From assembly GCA_025617745.1 (NCBI GenBank), contig CM046870.1, positions 5,111,618 to 5,175,617 on the forward strand: a DNA stretch of 64,000 nt. The letters run 5' to 3'. Below the pieces are notes generated by a model. That model was not told the DNA's origin. It searched no databases and saw only the letters and a program-made list of their open reading frames with translations. Every line of letters starts with the position of its first letter. The stretch's first letter is position 1. This document shows, in pieces, positions 1 through 12,066 of this stretch. A program made the position numbers and the translations under genes. Origin of the DNA: Heliocidaris erythrogramma (Eukaryota; Echinodermata; Echinoidea; Camarodonta; Echinometridae).

Positions 1-1240
1 ACGCCTGATGAAACGCTCCCCTGATCATCTATATCCACCGCATGAACTACATGTAGTACTATACAATATTTCAAATTGTATATGTTCATTTATATTTCTT
101 TTTTTAATATGGCACGAAAAAGAGACACGATAACGAAGCTTTTTGACCTGCACTCATCAGGTTATCACGCAGGTATATAACAGATTACTGGAAATCAATT
201 GAATTTTGAAGTACCAAGAAATTATTTATATTTCTTTCCATTTCACAAACAGTGAATACAGTGTACACGTCTGTGGTAGAGACAGATTATTTCATATGAT
301 GCGATGCACAACTACATGTATCTATGCCTTCAGAAAAGTTAATTTGATTAAGAAATCTTGGATTCATTTACAAAAATGTTTTTGCCCTCTTTTCTTGAAA
401 AGGGTATGTAAAAGGAAAATGAAAATATAAACATTCAATTTGGTTTTGGATTTTAGAAAGTTACAGTATGTTTTGGTAAGTCATTACTTCAAAATCTTTA
501 AATGGAAGAGGCACATGCATAAAACCTTGGCAATTCCAATAAAAAAACAGTTTTAACAGCTACGATAAAACGAAATTATGACGCTCTCATTTCGTACGTG
601 ACTTCTTTTGGTTCACGTTTAGCACCCGATTAGAAAAAAATATATACATGTTTGGCATTTTCTGTAGTAAAAAGAGTAATCACATGAAAGATAGTAGACA
701 AGACTACAAGTATACTTCTTGCATACTACTTGGTGTATTTGTAACTCACACGTACATGTTATATTTGTTTTCGTCCCATGTCTTTATATACCAAGAGTTC
801 AAAGAATGGTACAAATGAATGGTTTACTTGATATTTTTTTCTGCTTTTTGAAAAACATTTAATCTGTATAGTCCAATCGCAGCCTTGTATCATTTTTTTA
901 TTAAATTCTAAATTTTGAATTTGACACAATTCTCTATTGTTCCAACCTACCTGATGATTTCATTCTCTGCAGAATAATTAATTATTTCCTGTAGCCTGCA
1001 TGATTATCCAACTAAAGGATATATCATAAAAGTATATTCACAGTTGCAGGTTTAAATTGTATTTCTATTTTGTACTTGAATTCATTGATTCCTTATGTAA
1101 TTTGTACCTAAGCATATTTATTGTAAGTATTTGTAAATCGTGATTGCTGTAATTTCGAAGTTGTACAACTGTCACAATTCAGCCAACCGGCTGTGATGAC
1201 ATGAATTGTTCAAATAAACCCTGAATTGAATATTGTTCAT
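1..1240 (+). other. Possible 3' UTR end of a plus-strand gene lying left of the window
   Basis: AT-rich sequence without a convincing reading frame. It ends in AATAAA at 1213-1218 followed by CTGAATTGAA, which looks like a typical mRNA 3' end. If real, it would be the tail of a gene that enters from the left and converges on the cobl homologue. It could equally be a chance hexamer or the tail of an old retroelement. Confidence 0.22.
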
Positions 1241-3243
1241 GACTTATTACACTTCAAACCTGATGAGTTCTTCACAGTTCTAATTTTTTCTTCACACATA
1301 CATGATATTCACATCTTCAGTTAACCCTTCATGCACTAGAGCTTTTTCCAACCTTGCAAACTAAATAGACAAATCCAGTGATTCCATGGTAACATGTGTT
1401 ACATACATGTATTTGGCACACTTGTGAGAATTGGAAAAAGAACTGTTAGGTATCTAATTTTGGCAGGACTATTCTAAAAGTCTCCCCATACTTAGAATTC
1501 GAACCCATGCTTAAAACTTTCAAGTGCGAACCTTCATTTGTTTCCAAGAGATTGACGTAATATCACAAGAAAAGTTCTACATGCTTGACAACTTGACATT
1601 ACTCTTAAAGTTTAAATGAAAAGAAATTTTCTCCAAGTCATAAACTGAGACATAATAATTGATGCACATACATGTAGAAATGTTTACAGGCAGTCTTCTT
1701 CATTCCATTACACCTTTTTTTCAATGCTGATTTGTTATAAATTCTGTCTACAAAATATGTAAGATTAGAGGCAATTTCTTTGTGAAAGCTCTGTGTGGAT
1801 AAAAAATACAGAAGAAAATTACACCAAAAATGGCTGCAAACATACAGCGTAGGGTCCCCCTAGAGACCAATCATAATATATTCACATGACCAGAACACAA
1901 CTTCATCTTTAACTCTTTGACAGGCTTTGGTCGACCAATGGAACAAACGGGGGCCTGCCACAGCCGACTTTTGGCACACGTACAGTGTACATGTATAATG
2001 CATTTCAAACAATATGGCAGTCCAGGGTTTCAATCCATGGCAAATATAAAGAGTTAATATTCAAGGATTGGCATCTTCTGCATGCAATACACAACAATAA
2101 AAAAGGCCACATGATCATATCAACTTTGGTCTCACACTTTCAAGGTGCTCAAACAAGCAGTGCATTCACATGAACTTGAATCACATCGTTGACAAAAACA
2201 CTATGAATGATCCAAACATTCTACGCTTGACGTAGCCTATGAAAATCTTTTCTATCTATTGGGTCTTGAATCAGACTACCTATTTTTATCAATGACACCA
2301 TATTCAAAATGACCAGCCTCCATTAAAAGTTTGTAAAGATGTCCTCCAGCAGTGACATGCATGATAAATACAAATATATTGAATACATCTTATCTGAACA
2401 AAGTGATTTTCTTACTTTAATAGCCTGTTCAGACTACAAGATAGTTATACGAGACTCGTACAAATATATGTATAAAGAATTAAAGTATAGCGGAAGGGAA
2501 TGTACCAACAATGTACATGTATAAAGAAACATGCTTTGGGGAAGTCAGGTGACACTATATGTTTTGTATTGATCAGGTTACGTCAAGGACAGTGATGGAG
2601 CATACAATATTACAGCTGACTGGTCACATCAGGTCACATCAGGTCACATCAGGTCACATCAGCGCACACATGATAAGCCCAGCCCAACTATACGTTTTTC
2701 GCCCGATATGTTGTTCAAACAACAAGGGGATGCTGATTCTGCGTTTTGCTATACGTTTTGTTATACAACGTTTCTTTATACAATGTTCAGACTATGACAA
2801 TTTAATTACTTATCATATAGTTATACAATTCTTGTATACATGTACATTGTAGCTATACGATTAATTAATGTAGTCCGAACAGGGGGTAATTCTATTCTTG
2901 CCTTCAAGAATCGAATCAAGATTAACATAAGACATCTGTACAAGGGTGCTCAAAAAATTCCTTTTTCTTTTTATTTTGATAATCCCCAATTATATTGCTG
3001 GGTATAGATCTATTGCTGTCTTTTTTTCAAAGTTTGAATATCTTAATTATTTTTAAATCATTATTCAGTAACATGATTCAACAAGTTATTCAAAGTACAG
3101 AAAATAATGATATATGTCACTACCATTCCACACAGCTATCTTGCTCAAAATGTGTGCTGAAAAATCCAAGAAACAGGAAAATTGTACTTTCATAGTAGAG
3201 GCATTCACATTCACATTTACATTCGGAGGCAGGTTGTAGTTCG
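1241..3243. other. Non-coding stretch with no recognisable gene
   Basis: I see no gene here on either strand. Short open frames are AT-rich and repeat-like. It holds the 10-bp tandem array at 2621-2662. A minus-strand AATAAA (TTTATT at 2970-2975) could serve the cobl transcript if that transcript ends at 3966. Confidence 0.5.
2621..2662. repeat. 10-bp tandem repeat (GGTCACATCA)n
   Basis: About four consecutive copies of GGTCACATCA with no interruption. Confidence 0.85.
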
Positions 3244-3512
3244 TCACGGACCCCAGGTGGCAAACAGTAGTATGTCCCAGACTCTGGGTTGCAGAAAGTG
3301 GTATGTCACAAACCCTTGGTGGCAGAAAGTAGTATGTGATACTGTATATCCTGAGCGGCAGAACATATCACAGACCACTGGTGGCAAAAAGTAGTATGTC
3401 ATACATGTATATGCTGGGCGGCAGAACATAGTACATGCATGTCACAGACCACTGGTGGCAGAAAGTGGTATGTCACAAACCCTCGGTGGCAGAAAGTAGT
3501 ATGTCACAGACT
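3244..3512. repeat. Minisatellite, unit about 30 bp (GGTGGCAGAAAGTAGTATGT)
   Basis: Eight or so degenerate copies of a unit built from GGTGGCAGAAAGTAGTATGT plus CACAGACC. The unit length varies by several bases. Open frames on both strands here are by-products of the repeat. Confidence 0.75.
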
Positions 3513-3732
3513 GCATGGCAAAAAATAGTATTCATCCACAAACAATGTATTTTGTTGGCTTGTATGTTCATTTGACAAATCAATCTTACAAAACTCTTGT
3601 TATACTTTGTCATTCTTGCTCTAATATTGTCACAATGGCAAGGTATGTAGAAATGTTGTAGTAGTTCAAACACTTAAATAGAGATGCAAAGGTCAGGGGT
3701 CGTTCGGCAAGACATTGTTCTGCATTTCTCTA

Positions 3733-3875
3733 ACCAGGCGTTAAATCGGTACCTGGTACAAAGGAATTCCTTGAACGTGGTGATCACCAAAGTCAATAGC
3801 CTAGCTAAGGGCTGGGGTAAAATTGGAGAGCCCCAAGCACCTTGCATGGTGGATATGAAACGCTATACAAGTACC
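3733..3875 (+). repeat. SINE-body fragment
   Basis: The segment from ACCAGGCGTTAAATCGGTAC through AATAGCCTAGCTAAGG matches the body of the better preserved copies at 50.7-51.1 kb and 52.48-52.67 kb (GGTACCCGGTAGGA, GTAGCCTAGCTTTAGCCGGG). The tRNA-like head and the ATT-rich tail are missing, so it is a decayed internal piece. If the cobl transcript ends at 3966, this piece lies in its 3' UTR or just beyond. Confidence 0.6.
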
Positions 3876-3965
3876 GGTATCCCATTTTTGTATTTTTTTT
3901 ACTATTTTGTAGGGGTATGGTCCATGATATCCTTCAAGGCAAGCTTGTTGTCCAGCAAGGTTGTG

Positions 3966-4033
3966 TCAGAATCTTGTGATTTCCGTTTGCTCACATCTTA
4001 AAGGCAGCTCCTTCATTTCCCCAGCATGAACAT
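3966..4033 (-). CDS. cobl: Candidate last coding exon of the cobl homologue
   Basis: A good acceptor (a T-rich tract from about 4062, then CATACAG at 4040-4034) opens an exon that, in the phase set by the exon at 4630-4672, reads VHAGEMKELPLRCEQTEITRF and stops at TGA (3968-3966). There is an alternative: the AG just before ATGTGAGCAAACGG opens a different frame ending DNKLALKDIMDHTPTK-stop. Joined directly from the exon at 9673 in phase 0, the first acceptor instead gives MFMLGK-stop. None of these tails shows homology I recognise. A minus-strand AATAAA at 2975-2970 would fit a 3' UTR of about 1 kb. Low confidence. Confidence 0.28.
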
Positions 4034-4126
4034 CTGTATGGATAACAATAAGAAGAAAACTAATTACTATTTATTTACTATTCACATATATACATCATGT
4101 ATTACTATATACATGTAAATAGTAAC

Positions 4127-4315
4127 ACAGTGTAACCTGTATATAAATACCACTCAAACGAGACAAATTAAGCGGTCTTTATGAGGCGGTCTTTACATAG
4201 AGGTTCCGTTAATACACGTTCAATGAGAAACATTTTCAAGGGGGAAAAAAAATTATGGTCTTTATAGGCCAGTGGTCTTTCTGTACAGGTGGTCACCAAA
4301 GTAGGTTTGACTGTA
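4127..4315. mobile_element. MITE, ACAGT-AACCTGT family, copy 1
   Basis: Ends ACAGTGTAACCTGT and AGGTTTGACTGTA form imperfect terminal inverted repeats. The interior shares GCGGTCTTTATGAGG and CGTTCAATGAGAAACATTTT with copies at 26.9, 34.2 and 58.8 kb. It has no coding capacity and lies in the putative last intron of the cobl gene. Confidence 0.75.
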
Positions 4316-4629
4316 TTACTATTACTATTTACAAACAAGTATTGTTACATATAATTACTTGATTTAATCTACTTTGGAAAGAAAACTATATATTTAATTA
4401 CATTAATCAAAATGACTAAATGTACATCTCTCCCGTTGTTTTCTTCTGCACATATACAAAAATGGAGAGCAAAAATATCGAGTCTGCATATTGTCTTTTA
4501 TTAAAGTTAAACAAATAAGGGAGGGATAAAAACATACACACAGTAATTTCACTGCAATGAACTACAAGCAAAGCACTGCAAACATTAGTTATACACTCCA
4601 ATCTGTAAAGCAGTTTCCTGTATACTTAC

Positions 4630-4672
4630 CATATAGGAATGCATGTTTTAGAAACGCAATGGTATTAAATTC
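4630..4672 (-). CDS. cobl: Candidate small penultimate exon of the cobl homologue
   Basis: A 43-nt open segment lies between an acceptor-like AATGTAG and a strong donor GTAAGTATAC (from 4629). It starts in phase 0, as the exon ending at 9673 requires, and ends in phase 1, as the acceptor at 4034 allows. It would encode EFNTIAFLKHAFLY. The upstream TAG overlaps the acceptor, so the exon cannot be longer. The pyrimidine tract is weak and the residues are not recognisable, so this could be a chance fit. Confidence 0.28.
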
Positions 4673-6995
4673 CTACATTGGCTTAGATATTGAGGGGAAG
4701 CATCTCACGAAGGATTGAAATTAAGATGGCAGTTACACATTGATTTTCTTTTTATAATATGATAGGTTGAATGGGAGGGATGGATGATGTGTACTTTCCT
4801 CCATAAGAATGGACTCTTAGATGCAGAGTTAGTTTGAGATTACAACCCTATCATGAGCTACATGTACATACAGTACTCAAATTACATTGTACATGTCAAC
4901 TAAAGTTTGTTGCATGGAGCTTTAGATGATCAACCAAAAATTGTATCCCAATGAAAAATAATCACAATAAAAAATTTAAACTAATAGTTAAAATAACAAA
5001 AATAAGCGATCAAATAGCTTTAACATGTGCATGCTTCACTGAAGGGGTGCAGGGGAGGAGCCTGTGGGTCATCATAAGTAAAAAAAAAAAAATTATTGAG
5101 CATAAAAACAAATATTTCTGATAAACCAAAAAAAAGGTGTCAAAATTTATTTCAGGAAATTAAATCCCCCCTTTCTTATGCCTTTATGGTCATTTTTTTT
5201 AAATGATTGGAAACTGGAGCCCCCTTATGCTCAATAACCCCCCCCCCCCACCTTTATTTTTTTTAAATCCAAGTTCTGCCCTTGGGGTGAATGTTGAAAT
5301 TAGCTATGAGTTAATCTCTATTTATTAAGCATGTGGATCACTGGTTCATGTATGGCAGATGTACAAGACTTTAAGCAAATTTTCAATTATCTTGGGTATC
5401 CAATTTAAACACATGAAAATACTTAAAATCTACAAAGTTAGGACTGGACTATTCTCACTTACATGTAGCTTGTTAATGAAAGCAATAAGCAAATTTAAAG
5501 GAAGGACTCTTTGTGACTTGCATATATTTTATAAAATATAATTTTGCTTATGTAAATGATCATTTGAATCACAGACATAAAAATATAAATTTCATACATC
5601 AAACTAGATATTGCCATCTTTATGAAACAGAAATGGTCCTACAATATATCCTTGGTAGACACACATGACATTCACATGTACCAATGATATCAAATTTATG
5701 CATTATGAGTTTTTAATGGAGAACAATGGCATTTTATTCACTGTTATAATACCCGCAAGTCTCAAAAGTGTCACAATCATTTGTTTCTTCCATAAAATAC
5801 GCTGTAAAATAAGTTCCTAATAATAGCTGGGGAAATAAAGCTCCTTGAAACATGAACATGCTCTTTAAATTTAATGCCCACTTTGTGGCAGACAGATGAG
5901 CCTACAAATAATCATTAAACATCACACTCCATCTTGAAAGCAGAACATAATATTAAAGGAGCTATGTAACATTACTGCATATAAACTGGAACATCATTAT
6001 AAAGTACAAAGTCTTGTTACAACTAGGTAAAATTGCTGGTCCCACTTCTTTGTTTCCCATAATTTTTTGTTTCATTAGGTTTTGTTGGGGGGTTTTTTCC
6101 CACCAAATATAACAAGGCTTCATTATAAAAATGTTTCATAACCCAAAGGAATTTCCTTTTTATCACAAAATTTGTTTGAATGAATTCACATGTAATGCAT
6201 ATCCCTGCTTTCAAAATGGATGCCTTTGATTTAAGTAGGGTGAATGGATATTTTGACATTTTATAAAAGATTAGTATGAAATTCAAATTCCAATCAATCT
6301 AAACAAACAAGCACATCACTAACCATACCAGCCCAAATGAAAGCGTAAAGACAAAAAAAAATTAAAGACATTTTGAAGGGGTGGTTCACTTAGAAATCAA
6401 GTCGATTTTGGTACATAGTTACATGTAAATACAGAAAAAAGTCAGTGAAAGTTAACCACTTGACTGCTACTGGGCATATGAAACATTGATAGCCTCTGTG
6501 CTAAAGCACTTTCTTGGTATTACAGTATTTTCACATTTTTTTGTTTTGGAGTTTTATTATAAAAATTGGGTTATTTATTGGTTATAACATTAACAAAAAT
6601 TGGAAGAGCGCCAGCTATTGTTCAATCCCTGTATATCATCACAGCAGTGCTACTGGCGTAAGGGGGCAAATCAATCGGCAGTGCTATCGTTCTGAACGTG
6701 CAATAGCACGCAGTCAAGTGGTTAAGGAAAAAAAAAAGGTTAATCACCATATTTTGTTAAGGGATAAAAGGTTGTCCAGATTATTTCATCTAGGGGCTAC
6801 CAAGGCCTTCCCATTCAATAATTGTATTTTTAAAGGGGTAAGTAGGGGGGAACACCTCAAACTCCCATAGAATTTTCTGTTGGTACCTATTAAAGGTTAA
6901 TTCTCCCTTTAATATGAGTTATTATTTTTGTGATCTGTGTGACATTAATTAACCTTTACAATAACCAATCCATTGACTGATAGTCCCAATACCAT

Positions 6996-7225
6996 AAAGG
7001 GACCAATCACTATAACAATAAGAATAATAATAAGAAGACTAATAATAGAAATGAGAAGAAGGAGAAGAAGAAGAAAACGTACAAATTTCATGCTATCAGT
7101 ATGTGAACAGGCACAATTCGAAAGTTGGGGTCGTTGTCTATTTTTGATACTTTTTAATTTGGTGATAGCCACTCGTGAGGCATTATGTATTTATATCATT
7201 GTAGTCCATGTGTTCATGTGTTTAT

Positions 7226-7273
<48 letters not shown>

Positions 7274-7463
7274 GTTTAGCCGTATGTCCGAGGACATTTT
7301 CGGACAGAGAACAAAAAAAAAATCATGACAACAATGGTCCTCGGAAGGCGGACAATAGTCCTCGAACGTCGAACAATGAATTTATGCCTTATTCCGTCGA
7401 CTGTCCGAGGACGAGTAACAATAGAGGAACAATAGTTGTCCTCGGAAGTAAAGCCATGTAAAC

Positions 7464-7508
<45 letters not shown>

Positions 7509-7725
7509 TGTTTAGCCGTATGTCCGAGGACATTTTCGGACAGAGAACAAAAAAAAAATCATGAGAACAATGGTCCTCGGAAGCCGGACAATAGTCCTCG
7601 AACGCCGAACAATGAATTTGTGCCTTATTCCGTCAACTGTCCGAGGACGGAGGAATAATAGAGGAACAATACTTGTCCTCGGAAGTAAAGCAATACAAGA
7701 CTGTGTGTGAGTGATTGGTCCCTTT
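6996..7725. mobile_element. 730-bp element with 16-bp perfect terminal inverted repeats
   Basis: AAAGGGACCAATCACT at 6996-7011 is matched by its exact reverse complement at 7710-7725. Between the ends are two (GT)n arrays and two copies of a roughly 180-bp unit. No transposase is present, so it is non-autonomous or not a transposon at all. No flanking duplication is obvious. Confidence 0.65.
7275..7692. repeat. Tandem duplication, 236-bp offset, with CCGAGGAC/GTCCTCGG palindromic words
   Basis: The unit TTTAGCCGTATGTCCGAGGA through GTCCTCGGAAGTAAAG occurs at 7275-7451 and again at 7511-7692 with few differences, and each copy is preceded by a (GT)n array. Within each unit CCGAGGAC and GTCCTCGG recur in both orientations. 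Open frames across it are products of the repeat. Confidence 0.85.
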
Positions 7726-8006
7726 CGAATCTCCTCTAACCATTTACCACCCTTAACAACAATCATTGGACAACATCTTAATAACATGACTGTCTTCACA
7801 AGTCAAACACAACCAAATTCAGGACATCCCAAAAGAACGACATCCCACAAGACCGACGGCCTATAAGAACAACTATGTCAGTCTGGTGAACACTCAGAAG
7901 ACCCTCAAGAGACCGGCATTGTCGGTCATGTGGGCGGTCGGTCTCTTGGGCCGAGAGCCATCAAGTTTTGCATCACTCTCATTATATACATGCAGCAAAA
8001 GTTATA

Positions 8007-8232
8007 GAGTACCGAAGTGCTGACGTCATATTTGCTCGTCGTCCAGGTTACTGGTTCCAAACAACAAAGCCCGCGCATGAGGTTCACCGCGAAATCATTT
8101 AAGCAAGGGGCTGGAGCAGGGCAAATGCAGTGTTTGGCGTTGGTGTGATCACCAAGCCAGTGTTCAGCACAAAATTGTTTGGAACCTACAACCTTGACAA
8201 CTTGGCCGGTATGACGTCACACTTCGGTACTC
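8007..8232. mobile_element. MITE with TA target duplication and 22-bp inverted ends
   Basis: Left end GAGTACCGAAGTGCTGACGT and right end ACGTCACACTTCGGTACTC are inverted repeats with one or two mismatches. TA flanks both ends (8005-8006 and 8233-8234). No coding capacity. The ends and the TA site fit a Tc1/mariner-type non-autonomous element. Confidence 0.85.
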
Positions 8233-9575
8233 TATTTTACCCATCACACTAATCACTAGCCAACTTCTCTCAAATGAAAACTACCTGCCACAAAATATGT
8301 TCATCTAAAAATTCATGAAAATGAAAATTTGCTTGTTTCTAGCAAAAAAAGATGGCAAGCTGAAAATAAGTGCATAAAAATACCTTCATTTACCTACCTA
8401 ATACAAAGGATGCCTTGATCATTATTCAAATTCCTGTACCAACAATTCCACAAACATTCTTTGATCAAGTCTCAAAAAAAGGTGATACACATATTAAATT
8501 AAGATTACATATAAATGAAACATTTCTAAATATATTGCAAAAGGAAGAAAATCATAAATGATCCAAATTTCAGAACTAATTTCATGCAATTAATTATAGC
8601 AATTATCAACTAATTTCTACTTTTTTTACGGCTGCTGTACACATCAACTTAAGCTTTAAATTTGTTTTTTATATTTACATTGTACATGAATCAAACTGCA
8701 ATTTAATATTACTACAGCTAGACAAAATAGAATATGTCTGAATATCATTTTTCATTGTCCCTGCAAAATAAACTATATCATAAATCAGTGATTACTGTAA
8801 TAACCAAGTTCAAGTTGAGCATTCTTTGTACCAGTACTGGATAATATTTCCAAATGATGTTAAAAAAGTACTGATGGCTGATTTTTGGTTTCCCGTTGGA
8901 GGGTAATTTGATAACATAATGAACAGAATATTATTTATGACTTATTCCTCATTTTGTGAATATCCTGGTACTTTTTTCAAATATATGAAGATTACAATAG
9001 CATGCAAACAGATGGAAGTGATATATAGATTACATATAGAGATTACATACTGGCCAATTCTGCATATCACATACATGTATATATATATATTGTGATAGCT
9101 ATGTAGCTTTTTTACATACAGCTGTACTACAGACACAGTACCACACAAAATGGTGCATATTTACATATTATTATACATATCAATAAAAAGTTCAAGATTT
9201 TCCATTAAAAAATTCAGAACTGCAAGACGAATAAATATCATGCCATGCTGTCTTTGTCTATCTCTATGAATAAATACTAAACATATTAAAAATGGAGCAT
9301 AAGAAACAATTTTTGTAATTACTCCGTTTGTCTTATTACACTTGCTCATAATAACATTTTACTTCTTTTGTTTAGGTCTAAAGAGGCTTGCAGATCAGAG
9401 AGTGAAAGCTTATCAAATTGGGAAATATTTACTGATTATGCAAAAAGAACTATTTCTCTACTTGTTTTGTTTTGTTTCCAAAGCAAATAGCTTTCAAGAT
9501 CAAAATTCTACATCTACTCAGTTGGAGATCTATCACTATGTATTATCTGCGCTTGTATTATGTGGTAAAAAATTG

Positions 9576-9640
9576 TTGAGAGCCAGAAGGGCATTAACTT
9601 ATATACTTTAACACAGAATTAACAGCCTTCTGACTCTCAA
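9576..9640. mobile_element. 65-bp palindromic mini-element, copy 1
   Basis: TTGAGAGCCAGAAGGGCATT faces its near-perfect complement ending CCTTCTGACTCTCAA, so almost the whole sequence can fold into one hairpin. A second, partly eroded copy lies at 32444-32500. It sits 33 bp beyond the donor of the 9673-11135 exon. Confidence 0.7.
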
Positions 9641-9672
9641 TATAATGAGCATTGTTAAGAAGCAATACTTAC

Positions 9673-11135
9673 AGTTCTGAGGTCTGTCACTCTCCTTGCG
9701 TGTGAAGAAGAGGGATCATCATCTTGATTCTCTGGGGCAGATACCTTTGCGTACATGGAAGCAGGTCTGAATGGGCGTGGTCCTTTTAATGGTTTCGGTC
9801 TGACAGTAGGAGGGATTTTCTTAACCGCTTGGCCGGTGGGGACTGGTGGTGATGTTGAATCCTTGGGAACCTCAGACTGCCTGATTTCCGCACTGAATGC
9901 GATCGTCTTGGTTGTGTTATTATTGCTTTCATTAGGGGAAGAATTGTTAGACAGGGATGTTGATATGGATGGGGAGGTGGGGGAAGCGTCCACTGAGGAA
10001 ACAGAAGGTTCGGATAAGGTGGGTGAAAGACCATTGGCAACAAGGGAATCATTTCTAGGACTTGATGGACTGGATTCAGTTCTTTCAAGCTTTGGGATAT
10101 CAACAGAGAGAACAGCAGTTCCTTCCTTGGACGATGTGGAGGTAAGGGAGGAACTGGAGTCACTGCGTTGTCTCTGAGCCTCCCTCTGTGCCGACAGAAC
10201 ATACGAGGATTTGGGAGCGTTCTTCTTCTTGAGGATATCGGCAAAGACATTCCGTCTGCCACTAGGAGCAGCCTGTGCATCAGACTGAGGCTTTAATGGA
10301 GTTTCTTGTGGCGTTACCTCATCAGGTTGATCTCCAGATGTTTCTTTCGACTCTTCTTTGATTCCAGCATCAGCTTCATCGATGGCTGACTTGGTGTCGA
10401 CTGGAGAATCTTGTTGGTCAACTGCAGGAGCTGAAACGGCTGGAGGTGGGTTCACCTGTCCGTACACAGGCATAGGTTGCATACCCATTGGGGTGTACAT
10501 CATCTGCGGAGGGGACATGATCATACCCCCGCCAGGCTGAGGAACCATGACATAACCACCCATGGTCTGCTGCTGCTGCATTAACATCTGTTGCTGCATG
10601 ATGATCTGCTGTTGCATTTGTTGCATCTGTTGCGTCTGGTATGCCATAGCAGGGTTCACCTGCATGGGAGCAGAGGCTGAGGTAGGATTCAGGGCCAACT
10701 GTTGCTGCAACAAAGCCATCTGTTGCTGAAGTTGTTTGTACTGTTCTGTTAATTGCTCTACAGTAGGCTGTTCAACTTTGTCTTTGGCAATTTCATCAGA
10801 TGTTCCATCTTGTTGTTTTGTATCTGTCTTCTCTTCAACTTCTTTCTCTTCCACCTGTACCTCTTCCACTTCTTTCTTTTCCTCAACACTAGGAGGTTCC
10901 TCTACTACACGTTCTGTTTCTTTGGTCTTGTCTTCATTCTCAAGCTTTGCTTGATCAACTGCTTCTCTGCTGACTCCTCCTACCAAGGCACTAAGAGACT
11001 TCTCCTCCAACATATTATCCGACTCCTCCCCTTGAGGGGTGGGCGAGTAACTAGTAGTCTCTTTACTATCCTCATCCAGACTTAGTTTCATCATTCTAGT
11101 GAGAGCTGCTCTCTTCTCTGTTATGTCAGTAGTTT
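9673..11135 (-). CDS. cobl: cobl exon 12: Glu-rich and Gln/Met-rich region
   Basis: The acceptor TTTGCTTTGCAG (to 11136) and donor GTAAGTATT (from 9672) bound 1,463 nt, entering in phase 1 and leaving in phase 0; it encodes residues 1133-1620. In order: a basic/hydrophobic start (EKRAALTRMMKLSL), a Glu/Lys-rich stretch (about 1203-1237), a Gln/Met-rich stretch (about 1264-1324) that can form coiled coil, Pro/Met-rich repeats (MSPPQMMYTPMGMQPMP), a basic motif RRNVFADILKKKNAPKSSY (1426-1444), a Ser-rich linker, and a basic Pro-rich end (RPKPLKGPRPFRPASMYAK). The Ser and Gln bias matches disordered regions of actin regulators. I do not recognise a catalytic or WH2 domain. Longer antisense frames across it are shadows. 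Confidence 0.9.
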
Positions 11136-11302
11136 CTGCAAAGCAAATTAAATAAAGCACACATTAATGGAATAGGTCTTTGGCATTTATTTCTAGTACT
11201 ACAAACATTTTGTTAAAAGCATTTGATTCATATCTCTACGAGAAGAAAATTAAGGCAAATTAGTACAAGTAAAAAAAATACTTGAAAAAAGACTATTATT
11301 AA

Positions 11303-11852
11303 AGGGCAATCCAACCTTGGTAATAAGTTGATTTGTGTGAAAGCAGAAAAATAAGAAAAACAGGATAGTGAAAGTTTGAGAGAAATTGGACAAGGAATAA
11401 GAAAGTTAAGAATGTTTGAAAAATGAGATCACTACATCTATGCGAATCTCAAATTTGCAATTTGGTGAGTCGATTGTGACATACTTGTGGACAACTCTCC
11501 CGTTCGTCGTACACAAATATATCATTAATTTGCGGTTTTCTCCGAAGCGCCTTTACCCTCGGGGCAGTACTCAAAATATATTGGAGATCGCATATTGTTA
11601 TACATGTAGGTCCTCATGAAAGAAAAAAAATCCTACTGAGTGATACATTTTGAAAAAAATGACATTTTAGTCATTTTGTGTGTTGGAGTGAATGGGGGAG
11701 TTGTCCGCAACTACATCACAGTGATGTTACCTAATCGGCAAATTTGAAATTCCCATATTGTTTGTCCGATTTCGTTCAAACTTTCACCAATTTGATTCTC
11801 TGATTTTTCCTCTTTCATTCAGAGCAACTTGCCATTACGGTTGGATTTCCCT
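11303..11852. mobile_element. TTAA-flanked non-autonomous element (piggyBac-like)
   Basis: TTAA at 11299-11302 and 11853-11856 flanks inverted ends AGGGCAATCCAACC and GGTTGGATTTCCCT. Inverted similarity extends inward (CTTGGTAATAAGTTG against CAACTTGCCATTACGG). A TTAA target is characteristic of piggyBac-type transposition. No transposase frame is present. Confidence 0.78.
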
Positions 11853-12066
11853 TTAAGTACCATTTAACTCTTTTAGTGGGTAATATTAAGTTGTGCAGAG
11901 GTTCCAATGAAAAGGTAACCCAACTTGACAAAAATAATGTGGATGGATTATATATTTCTTTATCAGTAATGATATTCATGTCATCTACTATTATGATTGT
12001 TTTTTAATGTTCATAATTTGTACTTAATTTAAATCATTTTGCAGGGTCGCTGATATTCATCGTCTT

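Larger units (their letters stand above)
4673..9672 (-). other. Last large intron or 3' flank of the cobl homologue
   Basis: Apart from the mobile elements listed separately (6996-7725, 8007-8232, 9576-9640) I see no gene. A C12 run lies at 5238-5249. There is a GTAAGTGAG donor-like site near 5467, but no convincing exon before it. I found no WH2-like coding segment on the minus strand in this stretch. Confidence 0.5.

Noticed and set aside
3244..3512. Regular repeats resembling a CRISPR array
   Set aside because: Units are degenerate and directly abutting with no unique spacers, and the DNA is animal.
3684..4001. 105-codon plus-strand open frame
   Set aside because: It overlaps a SINE fragment and the antisense of the putative cobl 3' exon; composition is not protein-like.
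5359..5541. Possible cobl exon ending at the GTAAGTGAG donor near 5467
   Set aside because: No convincing acceptor is present, and the donor overlaps the ubiquitous ACATGTA word, so a chance match is likely.
7276..7799. Open frames with repeated RPRTVDGIRHKFIVRRSRTI
   Set aside because: They arise from the duplicated unit and (GT)n arrays inside the inverted-end element; no ATG-led gene structure is present.
9755..10177. Plus-strand open frames across cobl exon 12
   Set aside because: Shadows of the minus-strand coding sequence, caused by its codon bias; no homology is recognisable.
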